Source: Methanolacinia paynteri
Lineage (GTDB): Archaea; Halobacteriota; Methanomicrobia; Methanomicrobiales; Methanomicrobiaceae
DNA: 64,000 bases
Direction of reading: 5' to 3'
NCBI RefSeq assembly: GCF_000784355.1
Contig: NZ_KN360934.1
Location: 1-64,000, forward strand
Made by a program: the position numbers and the translations under genes. The notes under the pieces were generated by a model that saw only the letters and a program-made list of their open reading frames with translations, had not been told where the DNA came from and ran no database searches. Positions 29,227 to 36,826 of this stretch are shown piece by piece; the stretch's first letter is position 1, and every line of letters begins with the position of its first letter.

Positions 29227-30492
29227 CTATTGATTTCCACTCCAGACGAATACTCCGTTATTATTTACGTCAAAGTCCAGGTGCTGGAACTCAGAGATAT
29301 ATTCCTGGTGGACGGCGGTTGGGTCCACGTCCTTCAGTTCCTCGGGGTACATCCATTTGGCGAGGTATAAAGTACCTATTACGTATTCAGGTCCTCCGAA
29401 GATGTCGTTGCTCAGGATATATACATGTTCGTCCTTTACTGCATTGAGGTTCTGCCATCCTGCACGGTTTGTTAACATCTCGTAGACTTCCTGTGCTTTT
29501 TCAGTGTTGTTATCCTCATATCCTCCGAATGCAAGCTCCCCCGAGCCGATGAGCTTGACGATTACATCAGGGTTTTTGACAAGTATCTCTTCGGGGTTTA
29601 CAATCGGGTATTCGGGTGTGGCATCTTCGAAGATGCTGACTCCGCCCGCGAGGTTTATCTTCTCGTTGTATCCCGAGCCGTTTGCAGCACTCTTGTAGTC
29701 GTCCCAGCTTTCGAAGTAGACCCTTGTTCTTTCATCCTTCGGGATATTTTCATATGCAGAATCGATGGCATTCATCTGCTCATTGTAGAAACCGGTAAGT
29801 TTTTCAGCTTCATCTTCTTTGTCGATTACTGCGCCGAGAAGTTTTGTCTCATTGATGTATGTCGAAGGATAATACATGTCGAACCTGAACACCTTGATCG
29901 AAGGGTTCATTGACTGGATCTTTTCCTGTATTTCGTCGGCTGTCTCCTCCATGAAGTCGGCATAGAGGAAGACTGCATCGGGTGACAGCGAAATTATTTT
30001 TTCGTAGTCGGGCGACCAGACTGAGCCTATGTTCTCCTTGTCGGAGTATTCGGGGAAGAAGACCTCGTCTGCAAGCGTGTATTTCCCGACCCCGGATACC
30101 ATATCTTCGTCGAGTCCTAGAGACCTCATAGTCTCAAGGGTTTCGCTGTTCATTACGGCGATATTTCTTAAGGGCCTGTAAAGGGTGATCTCCTGGCCTT
30201 TTGTATCGGTAACGGTCTTCGGTTTCCCGTCCCAGTTTGCATAGATATATGCGGCGTCCGCGAGATCCTGGTCGTAAGCGGCGTTGTCGTTTCCGTTGAT
30301 GTACTTCTCCGTAAGGTAAGAAAGGATCTCCGGCACAAGTTCGTCTTCCGTGATCTCCATATCGCCATTCTTATCCAGCGGAAGACCCTCGGAATTTTCC
30401 TGCGTAGCTGCATATACGGGAATTGTAAACAGGAATGCAGCCGAAAGCATCAGAATAAGGACAAATGCCGCTTTCTTTTGTGTAGACTTCAT
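29227..30492 (-). CDS. FecB-like substrate-binding protein with an EF-hand domain
   Basis: Extracellular binding protein of the importer. Signal peptide 1-29. Then a perfect EF-hand loop starting at D40 (D40, N42, D44, E46, T48, E51), within a dockerin-like stretch of about 60 residues. A Peripla_BP_2 domain follows (about 85-400). The C-terminus has another Asp/Asn-rich stretch (DFDVNNNG). The EF-hand arrangement occurs in several methanogen binding proteins as far as I recall; calcium binding or docking to a partner is inferred. The ligand is probably an iron or cobalt chelate or a corrinoid. Confidence 0.88.
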   Translation of the reverse strand: MKSTQKKAAFVLILMLSAAFLFTIPVYAATQENSEGLPLDKNGDMEITEDELVPEILSYLTEKYINGNDNAAYDQDLADAAYIYANWDGKPKTVTDTKGQEITLYRPLRNIAVMNSETLETMRSLGLDEDMVSGVGKYTLADEVFFPEYSDKENIGSVWSPDYEKIISLSPDAVFLYADFMEETADEIQEKIQSMNPSIKVFRFDMYYPSTYINETKLLGAVIDKEDEAEKLTGFYNEQMNAIDSAYENIPKDERTRVYFESWDDYKSAANGSGYNEKINLAGGVSIFEDATPEYPIVNPEEILVKNPDVIVKLIGSGELAFGGYEDNNTEKAQEVYEMLTNRAGWQNLNAVKDEHVYILSNDIFGGPEYVIGTLYLAKWMYPEELKDVDPTAVHQEYISEFQHLDFDVNNNGVFVWSGNQ

Positions 30493-30493
30493 T

Positions 30494-31018
30494 TTAGTTC
30501 TCCTCCCCGGATGTTTTTTTGCCGGAAGTTTTCACGACAAGTCCTGCTATGCCCGCAGAGAGTAGTGCGAATATGCCCGAACACCCGAAAGGTGCTTCTT
30601 TTGCAGAAGTTGAGGAAGGAATTTGCTCTTCTTCCGATTCTTTAACCGAGAGCTCCTCTCCACCGTGCGTGCCGGTCGAGATATCATCCCAGGATGAAAG
30701 GATCTCGCCTGTTGCAAGGTTGGGGCAGATAACATCGATGTAGATCCCGGTCTCACCCGTGAGGGTTGCGATGAACGTTTCATCATCGCTCCCGTAGTTT
30801 TCAGCAGGGATGTTCGTATCTACGATCTCGAAGGTTCCGGGAAACTCTATGCTCAGGCCTCCTGCGGTAATGTTTGAGATCGAAATCGATATTCTGTATT
30901 CGTCGGGATCTCCTGTAGGAGTAATAGTATAAGTCGCCCCCTGGAGATTATCTGCGGCTGCCGCGTGAGCGGATAACGCCGCCAGAAGCATTATGGCAAT
31001 CAGGAACTTGTATTTCAT
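30494..31018 (-). CDS. Small surface protein with C-terminal membrane anchor
   Basis: 174 residues: signal peptide (about 1-22), one beta-rich domain (about 25-120), a Glu/Ser/Thr stalk, then a C-terminal transmembrane segment (about 145-163) and a basic tail. The family is not recognised; layout and beta pattern loosely resemble a cohesin-like or substrate-handling surface domain. It is the first gene before the binding protein (one-base gap), so it probably helps capture or dock the same substrate. Confidence 0.65.
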   Translation of the reverse strand: MKYKFLIAIMLLAALSAHAAAADNLQGATYTITPTGDPDEYRISISISNITAGGLSIEFPGTFEIVDTNIPAENYGSDDETFIATLTGETGIYIDVICPNLATGEILSSWDDISTGTHGGEELSVKESEEEQIPSSTSAKEAPFGCSGIFALLSAGIAGLVVKTSGKKTSGEEN

Positions 31019-31152
31019 GGATATCCAATCCCTTAGTTGTTAGGATCTAATTATCTTTATTAATTTTATTTAGTATTATTTTGTTCATTTTGGTAATTCT
31101 ATCGTATGAAAAAAATTTATTTTTTTATTACTCAATTACTAATTCATCTGGG

Positions 31153-31167
31153 AGGTCATAAAGACCT
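31153..31167. other. Short hairpin before the import/chelatase operon
   Basis: AGGTC (31153-31157) and GACCT (31163-31167) form a 5-base stem with an ATAAA loop, in the 274-base gap upstream of the small surface protein. On the minus strand a T/A-rich tract follows. It may be a terminator for the CooC-like gene or an operator. Confidence 0.25.
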
Positions 31168-31292
31168 GAGAAATTAAGGGCGGTGCAATTTTATTTCGAT
31201 AAGATCTATCTGTCTGATTACTACAAAATCCCGGGCGTTTATTTAAGTAATATTATTTGATTGAAAAAGGTTTTTTATTTTTCAGGTTTTGG

Positions 31293-32042
31293 TCAATTCC
31301 CGCCGATCTTCTCTGTTATTTCAAAAATTCCAGGATAATCACCGGGAAGCTCTTTTCCTTCCAGCCCCGATACCAGGAGTGAGGGATCATTGGAAAATTC
31401 TGCTATTATCGCTTCTTTGTTGTCTATACTGTTCCTTAGATATGACGATGTCTCCTGATCGATCTTGTTCAATATATAATATACCGGAACGTCGATCTTT
31501 TCAGCCATTCTTGCGACCTCTTTTGAAAGATGCAGGGATTCGTAGGACGGATCTATGATCATCAGGATTGCGTCGCACATCTGGTCGATGCCCCTGCCGA
31601 AATGCTCTATCCCCGCTTCGGTGTCGACAATAACGATATCTTTGTCCGAAAGCTTAAGTTCGGAGATAAAACGCTTCGACAGTATCCCCATCGGGCATGC
31701 GCATCCTTCTCCGGCTTCGTGAATCTTTCCGATTGCAACGAGTCCGATCGAATCTTTTTGGGAGATATAGTCTTTGGGAATATCATCAAACGTCCAGTTC
31801 AATTTAGGTGGCTCTCCACCTTCTCTCGCCTTTCTGAATCCCTCCATCATGCCCTTTTTTCCGCCGAAGTATCCCATCAGATCTTTGGGGGATTCCATCC
31901 CGAGTATTCTGTTGAGGCTGGCATTCGATTCGTCGGTGTCCACCACAAGTACCCTGTGGCCGTTTTCACTGTAATACCTGGCAAGAAGGGTGGTGATTGT
32001 ACTCTTGCCTGAGCCTCCTTTTCCGCATATTATTGCTTTCAT
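31293..32042 (-). CDS. CooC-type nickel/CODH maturation ATPase (MinD/ArsA superfamily)
   Basis: P-loop ATPase of the CooC group, which delivers nickel to carbon monoxide dehydrogenase or related enzymes. The deviant Walker A KGGSGKST (8-15) is present, with VVDTDESN after it. The CXC metal-binding pair of CooC is at C114/C116 (GCACPMG). 249 residues, typical. No CODH gene is in the window; it stands ahead of the chelatase/import operon, so a role in metal delivery there is an alternative. Confidence 0.85.
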   Translation of the reverse strand: MKAIICGKGGSGKSTITTLLARYYSENGHRVLVVDTDESNASLNRILGMESPKDLMGYFGGKKGMMEGFRKAREGGEPPKLNWTFDDIPKDYISQKDSIGLVAIGKIHEAGEGCACPMGILSKRFISELKLSDKDIVIVDTEAGIEHFGRGIDQMCDAILMIIDPSYESLHLSKEVARMAEKIDVPVYYILNKIDQETSSYLRNSIDNKEAIIAEFSNDPSLLVSGLEGKELPGDYPGIFEITEKIGGN

Positions 32043-32354
32043 GGTAATTCCTTTTAGTATTACTTAGTTTGAAATTCGTAATATTTAATTTGCGCGTTTT
32101 GATCCTATATTTCTAACTGCCATAAAATGCATCGTCCTGTAAATAAATGAAAATTATAACCAAAATGAATAAAAGTAATCATTTAACCTCTACTTTTATT
32201 TAATTATGACAATTTCAAATAATAATGTTTATACTGTGTAACAATTAATAAAAAATTATAATTATGTCTTACTCGAAGGGGGGTAAGTTGTACTTTATGT
32301 ACCGGCTGGTCTGGCATTTTTATTCACAAATTTAATTGAGGTGAGAATTTGGCA
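32043..32354. other. Divergent promoter region, cooC-like gene / pilin locus
   Basis: About 310 AT-rich bases. An AGTATTACT box at 32056-32064 lies 14 bases before the cooC-like start. A TATA-like CTACTTTTATTTAA at about 32190-32203 fits the pilin operon and would leave a leader of roughly 130 bases. A GAGGTGAG ribosome binding site is at about 32338. I see no gene. Confidence 0.5.
32056..32064 (-). promoter_or_regulatory. AGTAnTACT box at the cooC-like start
   Basis: A 4+1+4 palindrome, read AGTAATACT on the minus strand, lying around the expected transcription start about 25 bases after a TATA-like AAATATTAC. The position suits a repressor site. The same core occurs in the metal island. 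Confidence 0.35.
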
Positions 32355-33131
32355 ATGCGATTTAAATTGAGAAACGAGGATGGTGTATCTCCGGTCGTCG
32401 GCGTCATGCTGATGCTGGTCGTTACTATCATCATCGCTGCTGTCGTGAGCGGTTTTGCAGGGGGAATCATGGGTTCGAACAACCAGAAAACACCCATGCT
32501 CTCGATGGATGCAGAGATCACAAACACCGGCTATGCTGCCGGCAGTGGATTTAAAGCGACCGTTACTTCGGTCAGCGAACCGATTGCAACAAACAATCTG
32601 AAGATTACTACATCATGGTCAACTACGAACAAAACCGAAGAGTCGTATGGCGATCCTGTGATGGGAGGGGCCACAGTTATTGGTCAGGAAATTAATTACT
32701 ATCAATACTCAAAATCAACGGGTATAACAACCACTAAAATTTTGCTTCCACCTTATGGATTTGGTGCAGGTGTCGAAAATTCAACACTTTTTGAGCCGTA
32801 TAATGACGAGCAGTCATTTGGGGTTTTTACCTTCCAACAGGGAACAGGACTTATAGCGAACCCTAGTGGTTCAGATGATTCTCTTGGCTATGGTTATGGT
32901 ATCAACAACTTAAGGTATAGTTATACCAAAGGTTCCGATGGTGAAACGGGTACGACTGGTATAACACCCACTATTGGAGAGGCAGGGATGACAGGGAAAT
33001 TAGATCCTATGCAGGCGATGCTTGGCGAAGGCTGGGAGTACCTGCGTGCAGGGGATGTCGTTCAGATAAGTGTCGTTTATGTCCCGACCGGCAAAGTAAT
33101 CCTTTCAAAGAATATTGCGGTGGGTGAGTGA
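32355..33131 (+). CDS. Archaeal type IV pilin, long type (copy 1)
   Basis: 258 residues. N-terminus RNEDGVSPVVGVMLMLVV with helix ending SGFAGGIMG, the Pilin_N signature. The C-terminal domain ends in a QAMLGEGWEYLRAGDVV pattern and a PTGKVI strand, shared with the other long pilins. A TTG at 32349 is in frame, but the ATG at 32355 has GGTGAG at nine bases. First of four tandem pilins; it ends two bases before the next gene's ATG. Confidence 0.9.
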   Translation: MRFKLRNEDGVSPVVGVMLMLVVTIIIAAVVSGFAGGIMGSNNQKTPMLSMDAEITNTGYAAGSGFKATVTSVSEPIATNNLKITTSWSTTNKTEESYGDPVMGGATVIGQEINYYQYSKSTGITTTKILLPPYGFGAGVENSTLFEPYNDEQSFGVFTFQQGTGLIANPSGSDDSLGYGYGINNLRYSYTKGSDGETGTTGITPTIGEAGMTGKLDPMQAMLGEGWEYLRAGDVVQISVVYVPTGKVILSKNIAVGE

Positions 33132-33133
33132 AA

Positions 33134-33757
33134 ATGATTAAAGAATTTTATGAAGAAGCCGTATCCCCTGTAGTCGGCGTCATGCTGATGCTGGTCGTAA
33201 CCATAATCATCGCGGCTGTAGTCAGCGGTTTTGCGGGCGGAATGATAGACTCGCAGGGTGTCGCTCCGCAGGCGACCATAAAAGGAAGTTTCAGTTTAAC
33301 TGACGGTCTGGCAATTCGCCATACCGGTGGAGATCCCCTTCCTATGCATGACCTGAACATTATTATGTGGGACGGTCCTACATTCGGAGAGGACGTGGAG
33401 ATCATCTCTAAGCAGGTCGTGAACATGTCTCTGTTTAGAAATGCGGAAGATGAGCAGATCTATTATGAAAATAATGGAACATATACCGTGAATTCATTCA
33501 AGGCAGGAGAATCGATATACATCAAAGTTGATAACTGTACTCCTGAACTACTCCAGCCTGACATTATGCCGTCAGATTATGAGCATGATGATGGTAAGTT
33601 TTATACTACCGTTGATAGTCCGGATCCTGATGAGGATGCACTTCGCTGGAGTATGTGTCTTTTCAACAACGATAACATTGGGAACGTGTTCTATATTTCA
33701 CTTAGCGATGATTCGGGAAATTCAATCGCCCAGACATCGGTTGTGGTTACGGCATGA
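33134..33757 (+). CDS. Archaeal type IV pilin, short type (copy 1)
   Basis: 207 residues. After EEAVSPVVGVMLMLVV and the SGFAGG helix end, a compact domain contains NNGTYTVNSFKAGESIYI, paralleled in the fourth pilin. The in-frame GTG at 33128 overlaps the previous stop, but the ATG at 33134 has GGTGA six bases before it. The very similar DNA over the signal/helix region (about 33160-33245) points to recent duplication. Confidence 0.9.
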   Translation: MIKEFYEEAVSPVVGVMLMLVVTIIIAAVVSGFAGGMIDSQGVAPQATIKGSFSLTDGLAIRHTGGDPLPMHDLNIIMWDGPTFGEDVEIISKQVVNMSLFRNAEDEQIYYENNGTYTVNSFKAGESIYIKVDNCTPELLQPDIMPSDYEHDDGKFYTTVDSPDPDEDALRWSMCLFNNDNIGNVFYISLSDDSGNSIAQTSVVVTA

Positions 33758-33799
33758 GGAGAGAAGTGAGGAATAATTACGAGTATTGTGGTGAATGAA

Positions 33800-34708
33800 A
33801 TGATAAGGAAATCAAATGAAAATGCGGTCTCCCCGGTCGTCGGGGTCATGCTGCTACTCATAGTGACCATAATTATTGCTGCTGTTGTCAGTGGTTTTTC
33901 CGGCGGCCTTATCGACAGTACAGGTAAAGCCCCTGAACTGACGATGGACGTTCATATAAAGAACAATGGCTACTGGTCCGGAAGTGAGTTCTCAGCGAGA
34001 GTAACCGGTGTAGACAAGGGAATTCCTACTTCCGACCTCAAAATTGTAACCTCGTGGAATCACGAGGATTCTGACGGCAGGTTCTCCGGCGGGGCAACAA
34101 TCATGCCAAAAGTGCCGAATGTGTATCTTATAATGTCAACCTCTGTTGGTGACAGTAATATGGATGCCCACTTTTACAATGCACCTTATGGATATGGTAT
34201 AGGTGTCGGCGATGCAGAAGGATCTGCAGGTACAGGAAGTGTTCAGGGGGGTTCTCCAGATAAACATTACGGGAACTATTCTCTGACTGTCGGAACTGTC
34301 ATGTGGGCGGAGCCCTTCGGTGCCAGCGCAAATCCTGTGGCTGGTGCCTATACTGGAAAATCATATGACAATGTTGGATACGGTATCACGGACAGTGACG
34401 GCAATGGCGGTCGCTGGGAATATCTGTATAGTAACGAAACTGGCATTTCTGGTAGTAAAGAGAGTGAGGGTGAATACCTGACTGGTGAAGTAGAACTCGT
34501 ATTTAATCCCCCGGGAGACGGGTTTAAAGGTGAAATAGAAACGGTCACTCCTGGTACTTATCATGATCTTTCCAATTACGATGCAATGCAAGCCGTCCTT
34601 GGCAAGGACTGGGAGCAGCTTCGTGCCGGAGATATCGTTACGGTAAGCGTCGTTCATATCCCGACAGGCAAGACCATCTGGGAAGATGACGTTGTGGTGG
34701 AGGGATGA
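33800..34708 (+). CDS. Archaeal type IV pilin, long type (copy 2)
   Basis: 302 residues, the longest of the set. N-terminus SNENAVSPVVGVMLLLIV, helix end SGFSGG. The central part is rich in Gly, Tyr and Asn and seems expanded compared with copy 1. The C-terminus keeps QAVLGKDWEQLRAGDIV and PTGKTIW. The ATG at 33800 with GGTGA five bases away is preferred to the GTG at 33788. Its stop overlaps the next start (ATGA). Confidence 0.9.
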   Translation: MIRKSNENAVSPVVGVMLLLIVTIIIAAVVSGFSGGLIDSTGKAPELTMDVHIKNNGYWSGSEFSARVTGVDKGIPTSDLKIVTSWNHEDSDGRFSGGATIMPKVPNVYLIMSTSVGDSNMDAHFYNAPYGYGIGVGDAEGSAGTGSVQGGSPDKHYGNYSLTVGTVMWAEPFGASANPVAGAYTGKSYDNVGYGITDSDGNGGRWEYLYSNETGISGSKESEGEYLTGEVELVFNPPGDGFKGEIETVTPGTYHDLSNYDAMQAVLGKDWEQLRAGDIVTVSVVHIPTGKTIWEDDVVVEG

Positions 34709-35334
34709 AAAAGATGTTAATTTTACGAAATGATGAAAACGGAGTTTCGCCTGTTATCGGCGTCATGCTGATGCTGGTCGTTACGATCATCATCGCGGCT
34801 GTCGTAAGCGGTTTTGCGGGCGGAATGATGCAGACAAAGGAGCCTGCTCCGCAGGCATCGATATCCGCATCGTACAGCCAGTATTATGGCCTGACTATGA
34901 CCCATTCTGCAGGTGATTCTATTGAAACAAGGGATGTTCGTCTATACATACGTCCTTCTGATGAATTCGGGCGCGGCCAGGACCTTTACGGCGAACTTTT
35001 GATCAACCAGGCATGTATTACCGATGCATATGGCAACCGTTGGTTAAATGCAAATGATGGTACATACGAGGTAATGTCCTGGCGCCCCGGAGAGACCATG
35101 TATATCGTTGGTGGTGAGGATCTTCAAAATAGTGGAATATTAGATAAACCGCAAGACTGGCCTCCATGCTATTATTCGGGTCTGCAGGGAGGTGCAGCCG
35201 GAGGTAATGTTGACAATTATTGTTATTTAGATAGCATAAACAACCAGATCAACATCGGGAAAACAATTACACTTGAAGTCGTGCAGAGCGACGGTCAGGT
35301 TATTGCGTCTGCCGATATGTCGGTAGAACCATAA
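34705..35334 (+). CDS. Archaeal type IV pilin, short type (copy 2)
   Basis: 209 residues. RNDENGVSPVIGVMLMLVV and SGFAGGMM mark the class III signal and assembly helix. The C-terminal domain has NDGTYEVMSWRPGETMYI, matching the short pilin at 33134. A second ATG at 34714 is an equally possible start. It is the last gene of the pilin operon, followed by hairpins and a T-tract. Confidence 0.9.
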   Translation: MKKMLILRNDENGVSPVIGVMLMLVVTIIIAAVVSGFAGGMMQTKEPAPQASISASYSQYYGLTMTHSAGDSIETRDVRLYIRPSDEFGRGQDLYGELLINQACITDAYGNRWLNANDGTYEVMSWRPGETMYIVGGEDLQNSGILDKPQDWPPCYYSGLQGGAAGGNVDNYCYLDSINNQINIGKTITLEVVQSDGQVIASADMSVEP

Positions 35335-35347
35335 ACTAAAATTTAAT

Positions 35348-35406
35348 TTCTCCGGAAAGGAGAATCAGAGGCAGGATGGTATCTGCCATCTTCCTTTCCT
35401 TTTTTT
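35348..35406 (+). terminator. Terminator of the four-pilin operon
   Basis: A perfect 6-base hairpin (TTCTCC 35348-35353, GGAGAA 35359-35364) is followed by a second stem (GATGG 35375, CCATC 35386) and a seven-T run at 35400-35406. Confidence 0.65.
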
Positions 35407-35429
35407 AATCAATTATGAGGACTGATAAA

Positions 35430-36335
35430 ATGAGCCAAAATGATGACAATATAAAATACTGGAGCGATTGCTGGAAGGCGACGACTTCGGCAGTGCAGAC
35501 GGAACAGGATGAGGACAAAGTAGCTGAAAGGTGGAACCAGAGATGGGAGAAACGCCCGAAGAGGCCGGAAGGCAGCGGCCCCGGCGAAGAGATGATGAGG
35601 AGATCCTCCCTTGAAACGATCGGCTTTCTTGAAGAGAACGGCTTTAAAATTAAAGGTTCGAAGATCCTCGATATCGGGTGCGGCCCCGGTGTTCTTTCGA
35701 TTCCTCTCGCAAGACTCGGTGCCGAAGTTACATCGCTCGACATCTCGTCGACATCGCTTGAAAGAGTGGCGGAAGCGGCGGAGAAAGAATCCCTGGACGT
35801 TGAAACTATGGTGTGCTCCTGGTGGTCGGCGGATATAGACAAACTCGGCCTTAGGAACAAATACGATCTCGTAATCGCATCGAGGACTCCGTCAATTAAC
35901 GATGCTGAGACCCTTGAGAGGATGATGGCATGCTCGAAGAACCTCTGCTATTATTCCAGTTTCCTCAACGTAGGTGAGAACAGGGAGCATATGGAGATCA
36001 TGAAACTTCTTTCCGGCGAAGAGAAAGAACCAGAAGGAATGATGCGCAATCGCCATCACCAGGCGTATACCATGTTCTTCCCGTTTATGTACCTTTATTT
36101 CGCAGGCTATCGGCCCGTTGTAAAGATCAATCAAAAAGAGCGGGAAAAAGAAGTAAAATGGGAAGATGCCGCCGAAAAGGCGATGCGTTTCTTCGGACAC
36201 GGCCATGATCTCGACGATGAAACAAAAGATAAGGTCAGGAATTACTACCGGGATGCATCTAAAGAAGGGATGTACCGCAAAAGCCCCTCAGGTTGTCACG
36301 GTATGATGATATGGGATGTAAACGGGAGATTATAA
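35430..36335 (+). CDS. SAM-dependent class I methyltransferase, paralogue 1
   Basis: 301 residues. The SAM-binding motif ILDIGCGPG is at 79-87 with LDIS after the second strand. Family-specific features shared with paralogues at 39534 and 46370 are an N-terminal WxxCWK, a WWSADID segment, MACSKNLCYYS, FFPFMYLY and a C-terminal GMMIW. Methyl acceptor unknown; a small molecule is more likely than a macromolecule from the context. The ATG at 35430 follows GAGG at nine bases and is preferred over 35415. Confidence 0.85.
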   Translation: MSQNDDNIKYWSDCWKATTSAVQTEQDEDKVAERWNQRWEKRPKRPEGSGPGEEMMRRSSLETIGFLEENGFKIKGSKILDIGCGPGVLSIPLARLGAEVTSLDISSTSLERVAEAAEKESLDVETMVCSWWSADIDKLGLRNKYDLVIASRTPSINDAETLERMMACSKNLCYYSSFLNVGENREHMEIMKLLSGEEKEPEGMMRNRHHQAYTMFFPFMYLYFAGYRPVVKINQKEREKEVKWEDAAEKAMRFFGHGHDLDDETKDKVRNYYRDASKEGMYRKSPSGCHGMMIWDVNGRL

Positions 36336-36343
36336 CAGTTACC

Positions 36344-36352
36344 TTTTTTTTT
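36344..36352 (+). terminator. T9 terminator after methyltransferase 1
   Basis: An uninterrupted run of nine T, eight bases after the stop codon. Confidence 0.6.
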
Positions 36353-36568
36353 ATAATCAAAATCCGAATTCTTCAAAGATTTTTATCAATGATTTTTTGT
36401 AAAGTTCCGAATTTGATTATCCTGCGATTATACTCCTTTTTGAGTAGTGGTTGAAGCCTGAAAACCAGTAATCTGAGCTTATTCCAGCTGCTTTTGCAGG
36501 ATTTTAGGGATCAATGTTTCAAAATCGCCCTGGAAACAGATTTTTTAGGGATTAAAACCCAAACTGCG

Positions 36569-36616
36569 TCGATATAACGGTACGTCATCGCCCTTTTTGT
36601 ACGATTTTTATATCGA
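36569..36616. repeat. 9-base inverted repeat with TATA-like arms
   Basis: TCGATATAA (36569-36577) and TTATATCGA (36608-36616) are perfect complements; inside, two GTAC palindromes can pair. Each arm resembles a TATA box pointing outwards or inwards, so this may be a structured RNA or a promoter/operator. Confidence 0.4.
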
Positions 36617-36826
36617 TGGAAGAGGAGATCGTGGAATACGTGGCTTCTGTGTTGATTATCTAAACTTCAATTTGTGCGTATTTTTTTGTTATTCATGTTT
36701 TAATTTACAATTTAGTAATCCCCGAAAAAGTCGTACTCCTAAATTCTTTCACTGATAATTAGTTTTTGCGTGAAAATTTCATTGCCAAAAATGAAAAAGG
36801 GGGATTATTTTATTTGCTTATTATCC

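Larger units (their letters stand above)
36336..36826. other. Long gap between convergent genes
   Basis: 491 bases between two gene ends, which need no promoters here. It contains a T9 run (36344-36352), an imperfect direct repeat of TTTAGGGAT (about 36502 and 36545) and a 9-base inverted repeat at 36569-36616. A 15-codon frame MEEEIVEYVASVLII (36616-36663) starts at the repeat's end. I see no convincing gene. Confidence 0.5.
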
